A stretch of DNA of 64,000 nt from Synechococcus sp. BO 8801 (GTDB taxonomy: Bacteria > Cyanobacteriota > Cyanobacteriia > PCC-6307 > Cyanobiaceae). Below are positions 1-7,136 of the stretch, one piece after another (position 1 is the stretch's first letter; the number at the start of each line of letters is the position of its first letter). Location of the stretch: the NCBI RefSeq assembly GCF_002252675.1, contig NZ_NQKY01000001.1, positions 141,315 through 205,314 of the forward strand, written 5' to 3'. Below the pieces are notes generated by a model. That model searched no databases. It was not told where the DNA came from and saw nothing but the letters and a program-made list of their open reading frames with translations. Position numbers and translations under genes: made by a program.

Positions 1-117
1 AGGCTACCACGCTTGCGTCTCAGACTGTTGATACAGAATCGTGAAACCACAGGTCTGCTTCACCTGGATCACGTAGTATCACGATGTCGTTATGACGCGA
101 GCCAGCGTCGCCCCCTG

Positions 118-1146
118 ATGACCGCCACCCTCTCCACCCCTGCTGCGGCGCCCCACCTGCGGGAAGACCTGCTGACCCCGCGCTTCTACACGACCCAGAT
201 CGCCAAGGCGGCCCGCACGGATCTGGAGCCGCAGCGGCCGGCCTTCGACGCGATGCTCGCCGAGATGGAGGCGGACTACAACCGCGACCACTTCGATCGC
301 AAGGCACCGCTGGACCGGCTCCGGGACCTGAGTCCTGAGGAGAAGGAGGCGTATGAGAGCTACCTGGTGCGCTCCTGCGTGTCGGAGTTCTCCGGTTTCC
401 TGCTGTTCAAGGAGCTTTCCCGGCGGCTCCTCCAGGCGCAGCGTCCCGAGATGGGGCGGCTGTTCCAGCTGATGGCCCGCGATGAGGCCCGCCATGCCGG
501 TTTCCTCAACCGGGCCCTGGTGGCCGAGGGCATCGAGATCGACCTGCCCAGCCTCAGCACCAAGCGGCCGATCACCTGGTTTCCCCTGAGCTGGGTGCTT
601 TACAGCGTCTTCCTGTCGGAGAAGATCGGCTACTGGCGGTACATCCTCATCGACCGCCATCTCAAGGCCCACCCCGACAGCAACTTCGCGCCGCTGTTCG
701 ATTTCTTCGAGCCCTGGTGCCAGGACGAGAATCGCCATGGCGACATCTTCAACATGCTGATCCGCTGCTGGCCGGCCCTGCGCCAGGGGCTGCGCGGCAA
801 GTTGCTGAGTCGCTTCTTCCTGTGGTCGGTGTTTCTCACCCACAGCCTCACGGTCTGTGAGCGCGGCGAGTTCTACGGGATCCTGGGGATGGACCCGGAG
901 GCCTTCGACGCCGAGGTGATGCGTCAGACCAACCGCACGGCCCGCCGGGCCTTCCCCTGGGTGTTCGATCTGGAATCCGGCGGCTTCATCGCCCTGCGGG
1001 ATCGCCTTGTCGCCTGCTTCCAGGAGATGGGCGCCGCCCGCCGCCAGGGGGCCGGCCCCTGGCGCCAGATCGGCCTGAGGCTGCGCTTCGGCGGGCTGCT
1101 GTGGCGGCAGTTCTGGCAGCCGATGGTGCGGGCGGAGGCGGGCTGA
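118..1146 (+). CDS. acsF: Mg-protoporphyrin IX monomethyl ester oxidative cyclase
   Basis: Aerobic cyclase that forms the isocyclic E ring of protochlorophyllide in chlorophyll synthesis, using O2 and a diiron centre. The 342-residue product shows the family motifs EFSGFLLFKEL (residues 90-100), a first diiron pair E123xxH126 in DEARH and a second E204xxH207 in DENRH. The ATG at 118 was chosen because the reading frame upstream to position 13 does not resemble the family and 342 residues is near the usual length. Cyanobacteria often carry two cyclases, one induced at low oxygen and encoded with a heme oxygenase and hemN. Heme oxygenase and hemN genes lie 3 kb downstream here, so this is probably the low-oxygen type, but that assignment rests on context. 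Confidence 0.92.
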   Translation: MTATLSTPAAAPHLREDLLTPRFYTTQIAKAARTDLEPQRPAFDAMLAEMEADYNRDHFDRKAPLDRLRDLSPEEKEAYESYLVRSCVSEFSGFLLFKELSRRLLQAQRPEMGRLFQLMARDEARHAGFLNRALVAEGIEIDLPSLSTKRPITWFPLSWVLYSVFLSEKIGYWRYILIDRHLKAHPDSNFAPLFDFFEPWCQDENRHGDIFNMLIRCWPALRQGLRGKLLSRFFLWSVFLTHSLTVCERGEFYGILGMDPEAFDAEVMRQTNRTARRAFPWVFDLESGGFIALRDRLVACFQEMGAARRQGAGPWRQIGLRLRFGGLLWRQFWQPMVRAEAG

Positions 1147-1222
1147 GCCCGGGCTGCCCGCGGCTTTCCCTGCGGCCTCCACCAGCGGATCGTTCAGCTC
1201 CTGTTCCCTTGCTTCCTCTCCC

Positions 1223-1912
1223 ATGCCCCAGCCCCATCTGAGCGCCGCCTACTGCGACGCCTACAGCCGCATCAACGCCCTGGTGATCGTGGGTGAGGGC
1301 CTGGCGGACAGCCACTTCCGCCTGCTGGCCGGCCTCCTTCCGGAGGACCGGGACGACCTGCTGCGGCTCGCCGCCATGGAGGGGCACCATGCCCGCGACT
1401 TCTCCGGCTGCGGCAGGCAGCTGGGGATCCGCCCGGATCTGCCGCTGGCGCGCCGGCTGTTTTCGCCGCTGCATCGCCTGTTCCGTGAGGCTGTGAGCAG
1501 CGGCGACCGCGTCAGCGCCCTGGTGATCCAGTGCCTGATCGTGGAAAGCTTCGCCGTGGCCGCCTACCGCTGCTACCAGCCGGTGGCCGACCCCTTCGCC
1601 GCGCCGATCATCGAGTCGGTGCTCACCGATGAGGCCGAACACCTCGAGTACGGCGGACGCTGGCTGGCGGCCTGGTTCCCGGAGGTGGCCGCACCGATCG
1701 CGGCCTGCTGCGAGCGCGCCCTGCCGATCGTGCTGGCCATGCTCCAGAGCGTCCGCGACGACCTGACCGCCATCGGCATCAATCCCACCGACCTGGTGGG
1801 CGAATTCGTGGGCTGCTTCCAGGCGGCGATTGAGATGGTGGGCTTCCCCCCGTCCCAGGCCCGCGCTCTGGTGGCGCGACTGGCTGGCCGGGCGGTGGAG
1901 GTGGCGGCCTAG
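1223..1912 (+). CDS. Aldehyde deformylating oxygenase-like diiron protein
   Basis: Homologue of cyanobacterial aldehyde deformylating oxygenase, which converts fatty aldehydes to alkanes. The 229-residue length matches the family (about 231). The N-terminal DAYSRINALVI motif is present, and all six expected diiron ligands can be seen: E25, E53, H56, E108, E137 and H140, each shifted by the same seven residues from the PCC 7942 enzyme as I recall it. Outside the ligands the sequence is divergent (for example SGCGRQLGI and TDEAEHL). The usual partner, acyl-ACP reductase, is not adjacent: acsF lies upstream, and the lactate dehydrogenase converges from downstream with one base between stop codons. 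It may therefore be a second, specialised copy. The fold is clear; the substrate is not. Confidence 0.8.
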   Translation: MPQPHLSAAYCDAYSRINALVIVGEGLADSHFRLLAGLLPEDRDDLLRLAAMEGHHARDFSGCGRQLGIRPDLPLARRLFSPLHRLFREAVSSGDRVSALVIQCLIVESFAVAAYRCYQPVADPFAAPIIESVLTDEAEHLEYGGRWLAAWFPEVAAPIAACCERALPIVLAMLQSVRDDLTAIGINPTDLVGEFVGCFQAAIEMVGFPPSQARALVARLAGRAVEVAA

Positions 1913-1913
1913 G

Positions 1914-2954
1914 TCAGAACCCCGCCTCATCGAGCATGCCGCGCAGCACCTCGGCGCTGTGGCGCAGCTGCCCCATCTCCTTCTCGGTCAGGGCCATCTG
2001 CACCAGGGCGGCGGCGCCGCTGTCGTTGACGATCGTGGGCAGGCTGAGGCAGACATCGGGCAGGCCGTAGTGGCCGTGGCTGCGGCTGCTCACCGTGAGC
2101 ATCTGGTCCTTGCTGCGCAGCACCGCCTCGACGATCTCGGCGGTGGCCAGCCCGATCGCCCAGGAGGTGCTGCCCTTGAGCCGGATGATCTCGTAGGCCG
2201 CCTGGCGCACTTCGGCGTGGAACAGCTCCTGAAGCTCAGGGTCCGCCAGGGTGCGGCTGCCTTCCCAGCCCCCATCCACCAGCCCGGAGCCAGCCACCGT
2301 CACCCGGCTCCAGACCGGCACCTCCGAATCGCCGTGTTCGCCGATCACCCAGGCCTGGACGTCGTGGGGATCGATGCCCAGCCGGCGACTGATGGCCATG
2401 CGGAAGCGGGCCGAATCGAGCACGGTGCCCGAGCCGATCACCCGGTGGGCGGGGAAGCCGCTCAGCTGGCCGGCGATGTGGGTGAGCACATCCACCGGGT
2501 TGCTCACCACCAGCAGCACCGCCCGGGGGCAGTGGAGGGCGATCGGCGGCACGAGCCTGCGGAACAGGTCCGCATTGCGCTCGATCAGCTCCCGCCGTGA
2601 CTGGCCCGGCTGCTGGGCCACGCCGGCGGTGATCACCACCAGATCGGCATCCCGTCCCTCGTCCTCCACGCTCCCGGCCCGCAGGTCGGTGCGGGGCAGA
2701 AATGGCAGGCCATGGCAGAGGTCCATCACCTCCCCCTCCAGCCGGTCATGGGCCACATCCACCAGCACCAGCTCCTCCTGGCAGCCCCTGTGCAGGATCG
2801 CCACGGCGCAGGCCATGCCCACGGCGCCGCAGCCCACGATCACGACCTTGCGGCCGGGGAGGGTGCGTCCCCGCGCCTGGGCGCCGGTGGGCAGGAGCAG
2901 GTTGCAGAAGGGGGCGGCGGAGGCGTCGCCGACGGCCGGGGTGAGATCAGGCAC
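1914..2954 (-). CDS. ldh: L-lactate dehydrogenase
   Basis: NAD-dependent L-lactate/malate dehydrogenase family enzyme of 346 residues that would reduce pyruvate to lactate and regenerate NAD+. Visible motifs are the Rossmann GCGAVG at 41-46, the substrate loop AQQPGQSR (a Gln in the position that distinguishes lactate from malate dehydrogenase), GSGTVLDSARFR at about 174-185 and the catalytic His207 in GEHGDSE. An N-terminal extension of about 30 residues precedes the usual start, so the true initiator may be internal. It converges on the ADO-like gene and sits between acsF and the heme oxygenase/hemN pair. A fermentative role at low oxygen fits this position, but that is inference. Confidence 0.88.
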   Translation of the reverse strand: MPDLTPAVGDASAAPFCNLLLPTGAQARGRTLPGRKVVIVGCGAVGMACAVAILHRGCQEELVLVDVAHDRLEGEVMDLCHGLPFLPRTDLRAGSVEDEGRDADLVVITAGVAQQPGQSRRELIERNADLFRRLVPPIALHCPRAVLLVVSNPVDVLTHIAGQLSGFPAHRVIGSGTVLDSARFRMAISRRLGIDPHDVQAWVIGEHGDSEVPVWSRVTVAGSGLVDGGWEGSRTLADPELQELFHAEVRQAAYEIIRLKGSTSWAIGLATAEIVEAVLRSKDQMLTVSSRSHGHYGLPDVCLSLPTIVNDSGAAALVQMALTEKEMGQLRHSAEVLRGMLDEAGF

Positions 2955-2995
2955 CGGCGGCAGGGGCCTGGGGGTGGCTCGGATGGGTTGTGGCG

Positions 2996-3034
2996 GTTGG
3001 GTTCGTTGCTGTTGGGTTCGTTGCTGTTGGGTTC
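2996..3034. repeat. 15-bp tandem repeat in the ldh upstream region
   Basis: Two full copies and a nine-base partial third copy of GTTGGGTTCGTTGCT, with no mismatch, starting at 2996, 3011 and 3026. The array lies about 40 bases upstream of the ldh start codon on the opposite strand, where the ldh leader or promoter is expected. Such short perfect arrays can change copy number by slippage. An effect on ldh expression is speculative. Confidence 0.8.
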
Positions 3035-3134
3035 ACTGCGCCTCCGCCCTGGGAATCGGGCCGTCAGCCCAACGGAAACACCCCGGAGCGTCGCTGTCAC
3101 GGCTCCGGGACCACAGCCGCGGGGAACACCCCCT

Positions 3135-3560
3135 CTATCCCCTGTCGGCGCGAGCGCTGCTGGTGGCGGTGTCGGCGGCCGGCGCCCGGGGCGGCAGTGC
3201 TGCCGCCCGCTCCTGCAGCCAGCCTGTCGGCAGAGCGAGCGTGCCTGCGCAGCCGCCGAAGCGCAGTTGCAGCCAGGTGATCACCGCCGCGTCGCCGGCC
3301 ACGATCGCTTCGATGGGCCCCTGTGGCCGCGTCCGCTCCTGGTCTTTCGCAGGGGGATGGCGGAAGGCCTGAGCCAGGCGCAGCTCCTCCACCAGATCCT
3401 GTCCCAGATACCAGAGCTCCACGTCCGCGCCCTTGCGCTGGCGGCGTTCCTCGATCAGTTCCCGCAGCTGGCCGTCCCCGCTGAGCTGCCCCAGTGGGGC
3501 CACCAGAAAGGAGAGGGAGCGCAGGGGCGCGGTGGGTGGGACCTGGGTGGTGGCGGACAT
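3135..3560 (-). CDS. Hypothetical protein, divergent from heme oxygenase
   Basis: Product of 141 residues from the ATG at 3560; the longer frame to 3701 is low-complexity and crosses the probable heme oxygenase promoter. The N-terminus (RSLSFLVAPLGQL) and a charged stretch ELIEERRQRKGADVELWYLG look like folded protein. No family was recognised and no membrane segment is obvious. The gene is divergent from the heme oxygenase with 149 bases between start codons, and is followed by ldh in the same orientation 180 bases on. A role in the same low-oxygen response is possible from position only. Confidence 0.55.
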   Translation of the reverse strand: MSATTQVPPTAPLRSLSFLVAPLGQLSGDGQLRELIEERRQRKGADVELWYLGQDLVEELRLAQAFRHPPAKDQERTRPQGPIEAIVAGDAAVITWLQLRFGGCAGTLALPTGWLQERAAALPPRAPAADTATSSARADRG

Positions 3561-3619
3561 GGCGGAGAGGGGTGCGGAGGGGATGGGGGCGGGGAGCGGA
3601 TGCGGAGGCTGCAACGATT

Positions 3620-3658
3620 TTGTTGCTGCAGAAGAATGGAACAACAGTACCGTTATAC
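3620..3658. promoter_or_regulatory. Candidate operator in the divergent heme oxygenase promoter
   Basis: The divergent intergenic region carries the short inverted repeat TGTTG (3621-3625) / CAACA (3642-3646) and the direct repeat ACCGT-N3-ACCGT overlapping a TTATAC that could be a -10 element. In Synechocystis the homologous low-oxygen gene set is controlled by the MarR-type activator ChlR. I cannot show that this is such a site; the arms are only five bases. Confidence 0.25.
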
Positions 3659-3709
3659 CGTAGGCAACAGCGCCCCTCGCGGGCCCGTTCTCCCCCAGCA
3701 CCGTTCCCC

Positions 3710-4399
3710 ATGACCACCGCCGTCCCTGTCGCCATCTCCGACCATGCCGGCCCCGCCGATGTGCTCGCCCGCAAGGGGTTCGGCCCCCGGGTGCGTCGCC
3801 TCCATGGCCGCATCGGTGCCGCCCACCACCAGGCCGAGGGCATGTCCTTCTCCCGGTCGCTGCTGGCGGGGCAGGCCCACCCCCGCCAGCTGGCGGCCCT
3901 GATCCGCGCCCTCGCCCCCGCCTACGGCCTGATCGAGGCCCGGGGCCCCCTGCTCGCGGCCGCCCTGGGAGCCGAGGGGTTCCCCTGGGCCGACCTGGCC
4001 CGCAGCCAGGCCCTGCACCAGGACATCGCCCGGCTGGCCGTTGTCCCGGCCACGCCCGCTTCCGCGGCGGCCGAGATCTGGCTGGAGCACCTGCAGCGCC
4101 TGGCCCAGCAGGCCCCGCACCGGTTCATGGCCCACGTCTACGTGCGCTACGGCGGCGACCTCTCCGGGGGCCAGCAACTGGCCGAGCAGGCCAACGCCAT
4201 CCTCGCGGACCAGGGCCTGCCGCCCCTGCAGTTCTGGCAGTTCCAGCGCCCCATCCCCGTGCTGAAGCAGGAGCTGCATGACGCCATCGAACGGATGGAC
4301 CTCAGCGCAGACGAGGAGCTGGAACTGCTGGAGGAATCGGTGATCGCCTTCCACGACACCCAGCGGTTGCTGGCGGAGCTGGGGGAGCTCGCCGCCTAG
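3710..4399 (+). CDS. ho2: Heme oxygenase (biliverdin-producing)
   Basis: Opens heme to biliverdin IX-alpha with ferredoxin electrons, the first step of phycobilin synthesis. The product from the ATG at 3710 has 229 residues, close to the usual cyanobacterial length of about 240. The proximal heme ligand region LHGRIGAAHHQAE aligns His39 with the axial histidine, and the distal helix motif GGDLSGGQ is intact. The gene is 76 bases upstream of hemN in the same direction, and acsF lies nearby. In other cyanobacteria the combination of second cyclase, second heme oxygenase and hemN is induced at low oxygen, so I label it the ho2 type, but sequence alone does not separate ho1 from ho2. Confidence 0.9.
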   Translation: MTTAVPVAISDHAGPADVLARKGFGPRVRRLHGRIGAAHHQAEGMSFSRSLLAGQAHPRQLAALIRALAPAYGLIEARGPLLAAALGAEGFPWADLARSQALHQDIARLAVVPATPASAAAEIWLEHLQRLAQQAPHRFMAHVYVRYGGDLSGGQQLAEQANAILADQGLPPLQFWQFQRPIPVLKQELHDAIERMDLSADEELELLEESVIAFHDTQRLLAELGELAA

Positions 4400-4475
4400 C
4401 CGCCCCGCGCGCCCCTGGCCGCACCGGCCGCCCCCCTCTCCCCTCTTGCTCCCGCCACGCTCCCATCCCCTCCCC

Positions 4476-5846
4476 ATGACCCCTGCGGCCACCGTTTCCC
4501 CCCGTCCCACCACCCCGATCGACCTGCTGCTCAAGCACGACCGGCCCGTTCCCCGCTACACGAGCTATCCCACGGCCGCCGCGTTCCACGGGGGCGTCAG
4601 CGCGGCCGATCTGGAGGTCCAGCTGGCCCGCCCCACCGACGCGCCGCTGTCGCTCTACGTGCACGTGCCCTTCTGCCGCAACGCCTGCTGGTTCTGCGGC
4701 TGCAACCGCATCACCACCGGCGCCGGCTCCAAGGTGGTGGATCCCTACCTGGAGGCCCTGGCCGCGGAACTGGAGCTGATCAGCCGCCACTCCGGCCAGC
4801 GCCGTCGCCTCGCCCAGCTGCACTGGGGCGGGGGTACCCCCAACTATCTGACGATCCCCGAGCGCCGGCGGCTCTGGGAGCTGATCGAGCGCCACTTCGA
4901 CCTGGAGAGCGATCTGGAGGCCTCCATCGAGGTGAATCCGGAGGCCCTCAGCCGCCAGGACGTGATGGAGCTGCGCCGTCTGGGCTTCACGCGGATCAGC
5001 TTCGGCATCCAGGATGCCGACCCCCTGGTGCAGAAGGCGGTGAACCGGGTGGTGCCGGTGGACCAGCTGCGCCGGGCCATGGGCTGGATGCGGGAGGCGG
5101 GTTTCGCCAGCGTCAACGTGGATCTGATCTGCGGTCTGCCGCTGCAGACGCCGGAGCGGTTCGACGCCACCCTGGCCCTGGTGCAGGACCTGCGCCCCGA
5201 CCGGGTGTCCCTGTTCTCCTTCGCCTACCTGCCCGAGCAGCTGCCCCTGCAGCGGAAAATCGCCGCCGAGGATCTGCCCAGCCAGCGCCAGCGACTGCAG
5301 ATGCTGGACAGTGCCGCCGCGCGCCTGGGCGGCTGCGGCTACGACGCCATCGGCATGGACCACTACGCCCTCTCCGGCGACAGCCTGGCCGTGGCGGCCA
5401 GAGAGGGGCGCCTGCACCGCAATTTTCAGGGGTACACCACCGGCGGGGAGCTGGAGCTGCTGGGGGTGGGTCCCACGGCGATCAGCCAGTTCCCCGGGCT
5501 CTTCAGCCAGAACCAGCGGGATCTCAAGGCCTATGCCGCCAGCATCGCCGCCGGCCAGCTGCCGGTGGAGCGGGGGCTGGTGGTGAGTGATCCGGAGGTG
5601 CTGGAGCGGCGGGAGCTGATCCGCCAGGTGATGTGCCATTTCCGGGTGGCGATCGACCCGGAGCGCTACGCCGCCGAGTGGACCGCCCTCGAGGACCTGG
5701 CCGACGACGGCCTGGTGCGGCTCAGCCAGGCCGATGGCCGGGGCCTGGTGGAGGTGACCGCCGCGGGTCGCTGGCTGATCCGCACCGTGGCGGCCGTGTT
5801 CGATCCCTCCCAGCGCCAGGCGGCCTCCGGCTCGCGGCTGATCTGA
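4476..5846 (+). CDS. hemN: Oxygen-independent coproporphyrinogen III oxidase
   Basis: Radical SAM enzyme converting coproporphyrinogen III to protoporphyrinogen IX without O2. The 456-residue protein starts at the ATG at 4476, giving the typical N-terminus with PRYTSYPTAAAFH (residues 27-38). The cluster-binding CX3CX2C is at C67, C71 and C74, followed by C76, as in authentic HemN rather than HemW. LHWGGGTPNYL and IEVNPE further support HemN. It follows the heme oxygenase by 76 bases and is probably co-transcribed. Being O2-independent, it complements the aerobic HemF under micro-oxic conditions. Confidence 0.93.
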   Translation: MTPAATVSPRPTTPIDLLLKHDRPVPRYTSYPTAAAFHGGVSAADLEVQLARPTDAPLSLYVHVPFCRNACWFCGCNRITTGAGSKVVDPYLEALAAELELISRHSGQRRRLAQLHWGGGTPNYLTIPERRRLWELIERHFDLESDLEASIEVNPEALSRQDVMELRRLGFTRISFGIQDADPLVQKAVNRVVPVDQLRRAMGWMREAGFASVNVDLICGLPLQTPERFDATLALVQDLRPDRVSLFSFAYLPEQLPLQRKIAAEDLPSQRQRLQMLDSAAARLGGCGYDAIGMDHYALSGDSLAVAAREGRLHRNFQGYTTGGELELLGVGPTAISQFPGLFSQNQRDLKAYAASIAAGQLPVERGLVVSDPEVLERRELIRQVMCHFRVAIDPERYAAEWTALEDLADDGLVRLSQADGRGLVEVTAAGRWLIRTVAAVFDPSQRQAASGSRLI

Positions 5847-5852
5847 GCCACC

Positions 5853-6575
5853 TCAGCAGGGTTCCAGCACGCAGTTGATCTTCAGCTCGAAGGGCACGGC
5901 GCTGGCGGGCAGTCGCAGCAGCTGGGCGGTGAGGGCGGCCAGGTCCTCGGGCTGGGTCATGGCGTCGGCGGGCAGGGCCGTCACCTGGGAGGCCATGGCG
6001 GTGTTGACCCAGCCCGGGCAGATCGCCGTCACCCGGATCCCGGCGTCCCAGCCCTCGTTGCGCATCGACTGGCAGAGGGCCATCAGGGCGAACTTGCTGC
6101 AGGGATAGGCCGCCAGGGAACCCTTCACCCGCTGGCCGCTCATCGACACCAGGGTGATCACCCGGCCGTCGCCGCTGGCCACCAGCGCCGGCCAGGCGGC
6201 CCGGGTGAGCCACCAGGGACCCATCAGATTGACGCGCCACAGGTCTTCGATCTCCCCTTCGCCGCCCGGCGCGAACAGCAGGCCCAGCCGGGAGAAAAGA
6301 CCGGCGCAGTGGATCACCCCGTCGATCGCGCCGAAGTGGGCCAGCGTCGCCGCCACCCAGGCCGTTGCCTGGCCGGGGTCGCGGGCGTCGTAGGGATGCA
6401 CCACCACCCGGTGGCCCCCCTGGCGGGCGGCCTCCCGCAGCGGGCCCTCCGCCAGGGCGGCGGGATCGCGCAGGCCGAGGCTGAGCCGATGCCCCTCGGC
6501 CAGGGCCCGTTCTGCGATCGCCCGGCCGATACCCCGGCTGGCGCCGCTGATCAGCAGGGTGCGGGTCTGCTCCAT
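5853..6575 (-). CDS. Short-chain dehydrogenase/reductase
   Basis: Classical SDR of 240 residues from the ATG at 6575; the upstream frame to 6713 is proline-rich and not SDR-like. The cofactor motif GASRGIG is at residues 11-17, and the catalytic residues are S144, Y157 and K161 (YPCSK). PGWVNTAMA follows in the usual place. The substrate cannot be deduced. It converges on hemN with six bases between the stops and lies downstream of the PII gene, from which it is separated by a terminator, so it is probably transcribed alone. Confidence 0.85.
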   Translation of the reverse strand: MEQTRTLLISGASRGIGRAIAERALAEGHRLSLGLRDPAALAEGPLREAARQGGHRVVVHPYDARDPGQATAWVAATLAHFGAIDGVIHCAGLFSRLGLLFAPGGEGEIEDLWRVNLMGPWWLTRAAWPALVASGDGRVITLVSMSGQRVKGSLAAYPCSKFALMALCQSMRNEGWDAGIRVTAICPGWVNTAMASQVTALPADAMTQPEDLAALTAQLLRLPASAVPFELKINCVLEPC

Positions 6576-6711
6576 GGCCGGCGACGGCGGCGGCGGGTCC
6601 GGAAATCCTGGCGGATGGCCGGGGCGGGGGCCTGCGGGACGGCTGCGGGAGACGGACTGGAGCCCCACAGAGGTCCGCCGGGATCCCATCAGGAGTCCGT
6701 CAGGTGCCGAC

Positions 6712-6742
6712 AAAAAAGGAGCTGACCGTGATGGCCAGCTCC
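6712..6742 (-). terminator. Intrinsic terminator downstream of the PII gene
   Basis: Read on the minus strand, GGAGCTG and CAGCTCC form a seven-base-pair stem with an 11-base loop followed by six T residues. It lies about 40 bases after the PII stop codon and should end the amt-PII transcript. Confidence 0.85.
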
Positions 6743-6783
6743 GGGTGGTGAACGGTGGACGCGCCGGTGTCTGCAGCCGCTGC

Positions 6784-7122
6784 TCAGAGGGTGGATTCGC
6801 CGGATTCGCCGGTGCGGATCCGGATCACCGATTCGACCGGGGTGACGAAGAGCTTGCCGTCGCCGATCTCACCGGTGTGGGCGGCTTGGGTGATGGCGGC
6901 GATCGCCGCGTCCAGCTTGGCGGTGGGAACGACGATCTCGATCCTTGCCTTGGGCAGGAACTCGACGGTGAACTCCGTTCCCCTGTAGCGCTCGACCTGG
7001 CCTTTCTGGCGACCGAATCCACGGGAGTCGGTGACCGTCATGCCGATGATGTCAAGGGCGACGAGGGCAGTCTTGATGGCATCCACCTTGGAGGGGCGGA
7101 CCATGGCCGTGATCATTTTCAT
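6784..7122 (-). CDS. glnB: PII nitrogen-regulatory protein, variant T-loop
   Basis: 112-residue PII signal protein that senses 2-oxoglutarate and ATP/ADP and controls transporters and enzymes by contact. RGFGRQKGQVERYRG, the B-loop TGEIGDGK and C-terminal RIRTGE are intact. Relative to the usual cyanobacterial GlnB, the T-loop residue S49 (phosphorylated in PCC 7942) is Thr49 and Y51 is Phe51. It is encoded 14 bases downstream of an ammonium transporter, the arrangement typical of GlnK, so it probably gates that transporter. A second, canonical GlnB elsewhere in the genome is likely but not visible here. Confidence 0.92.
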   Translation of the reverse strand: MKMITAMVRPSKVDAIKTALVALDIIGMTVTDSRGFGRQKGQVERYRGTEFTVEFLPKARIEIVVPTAKLDAAIAAITQAAHTGEIGDGKLFVTPVESVIRIRTGESGESTL

Positions 7123-7136
7123 GGAAGGTTTGGTCG

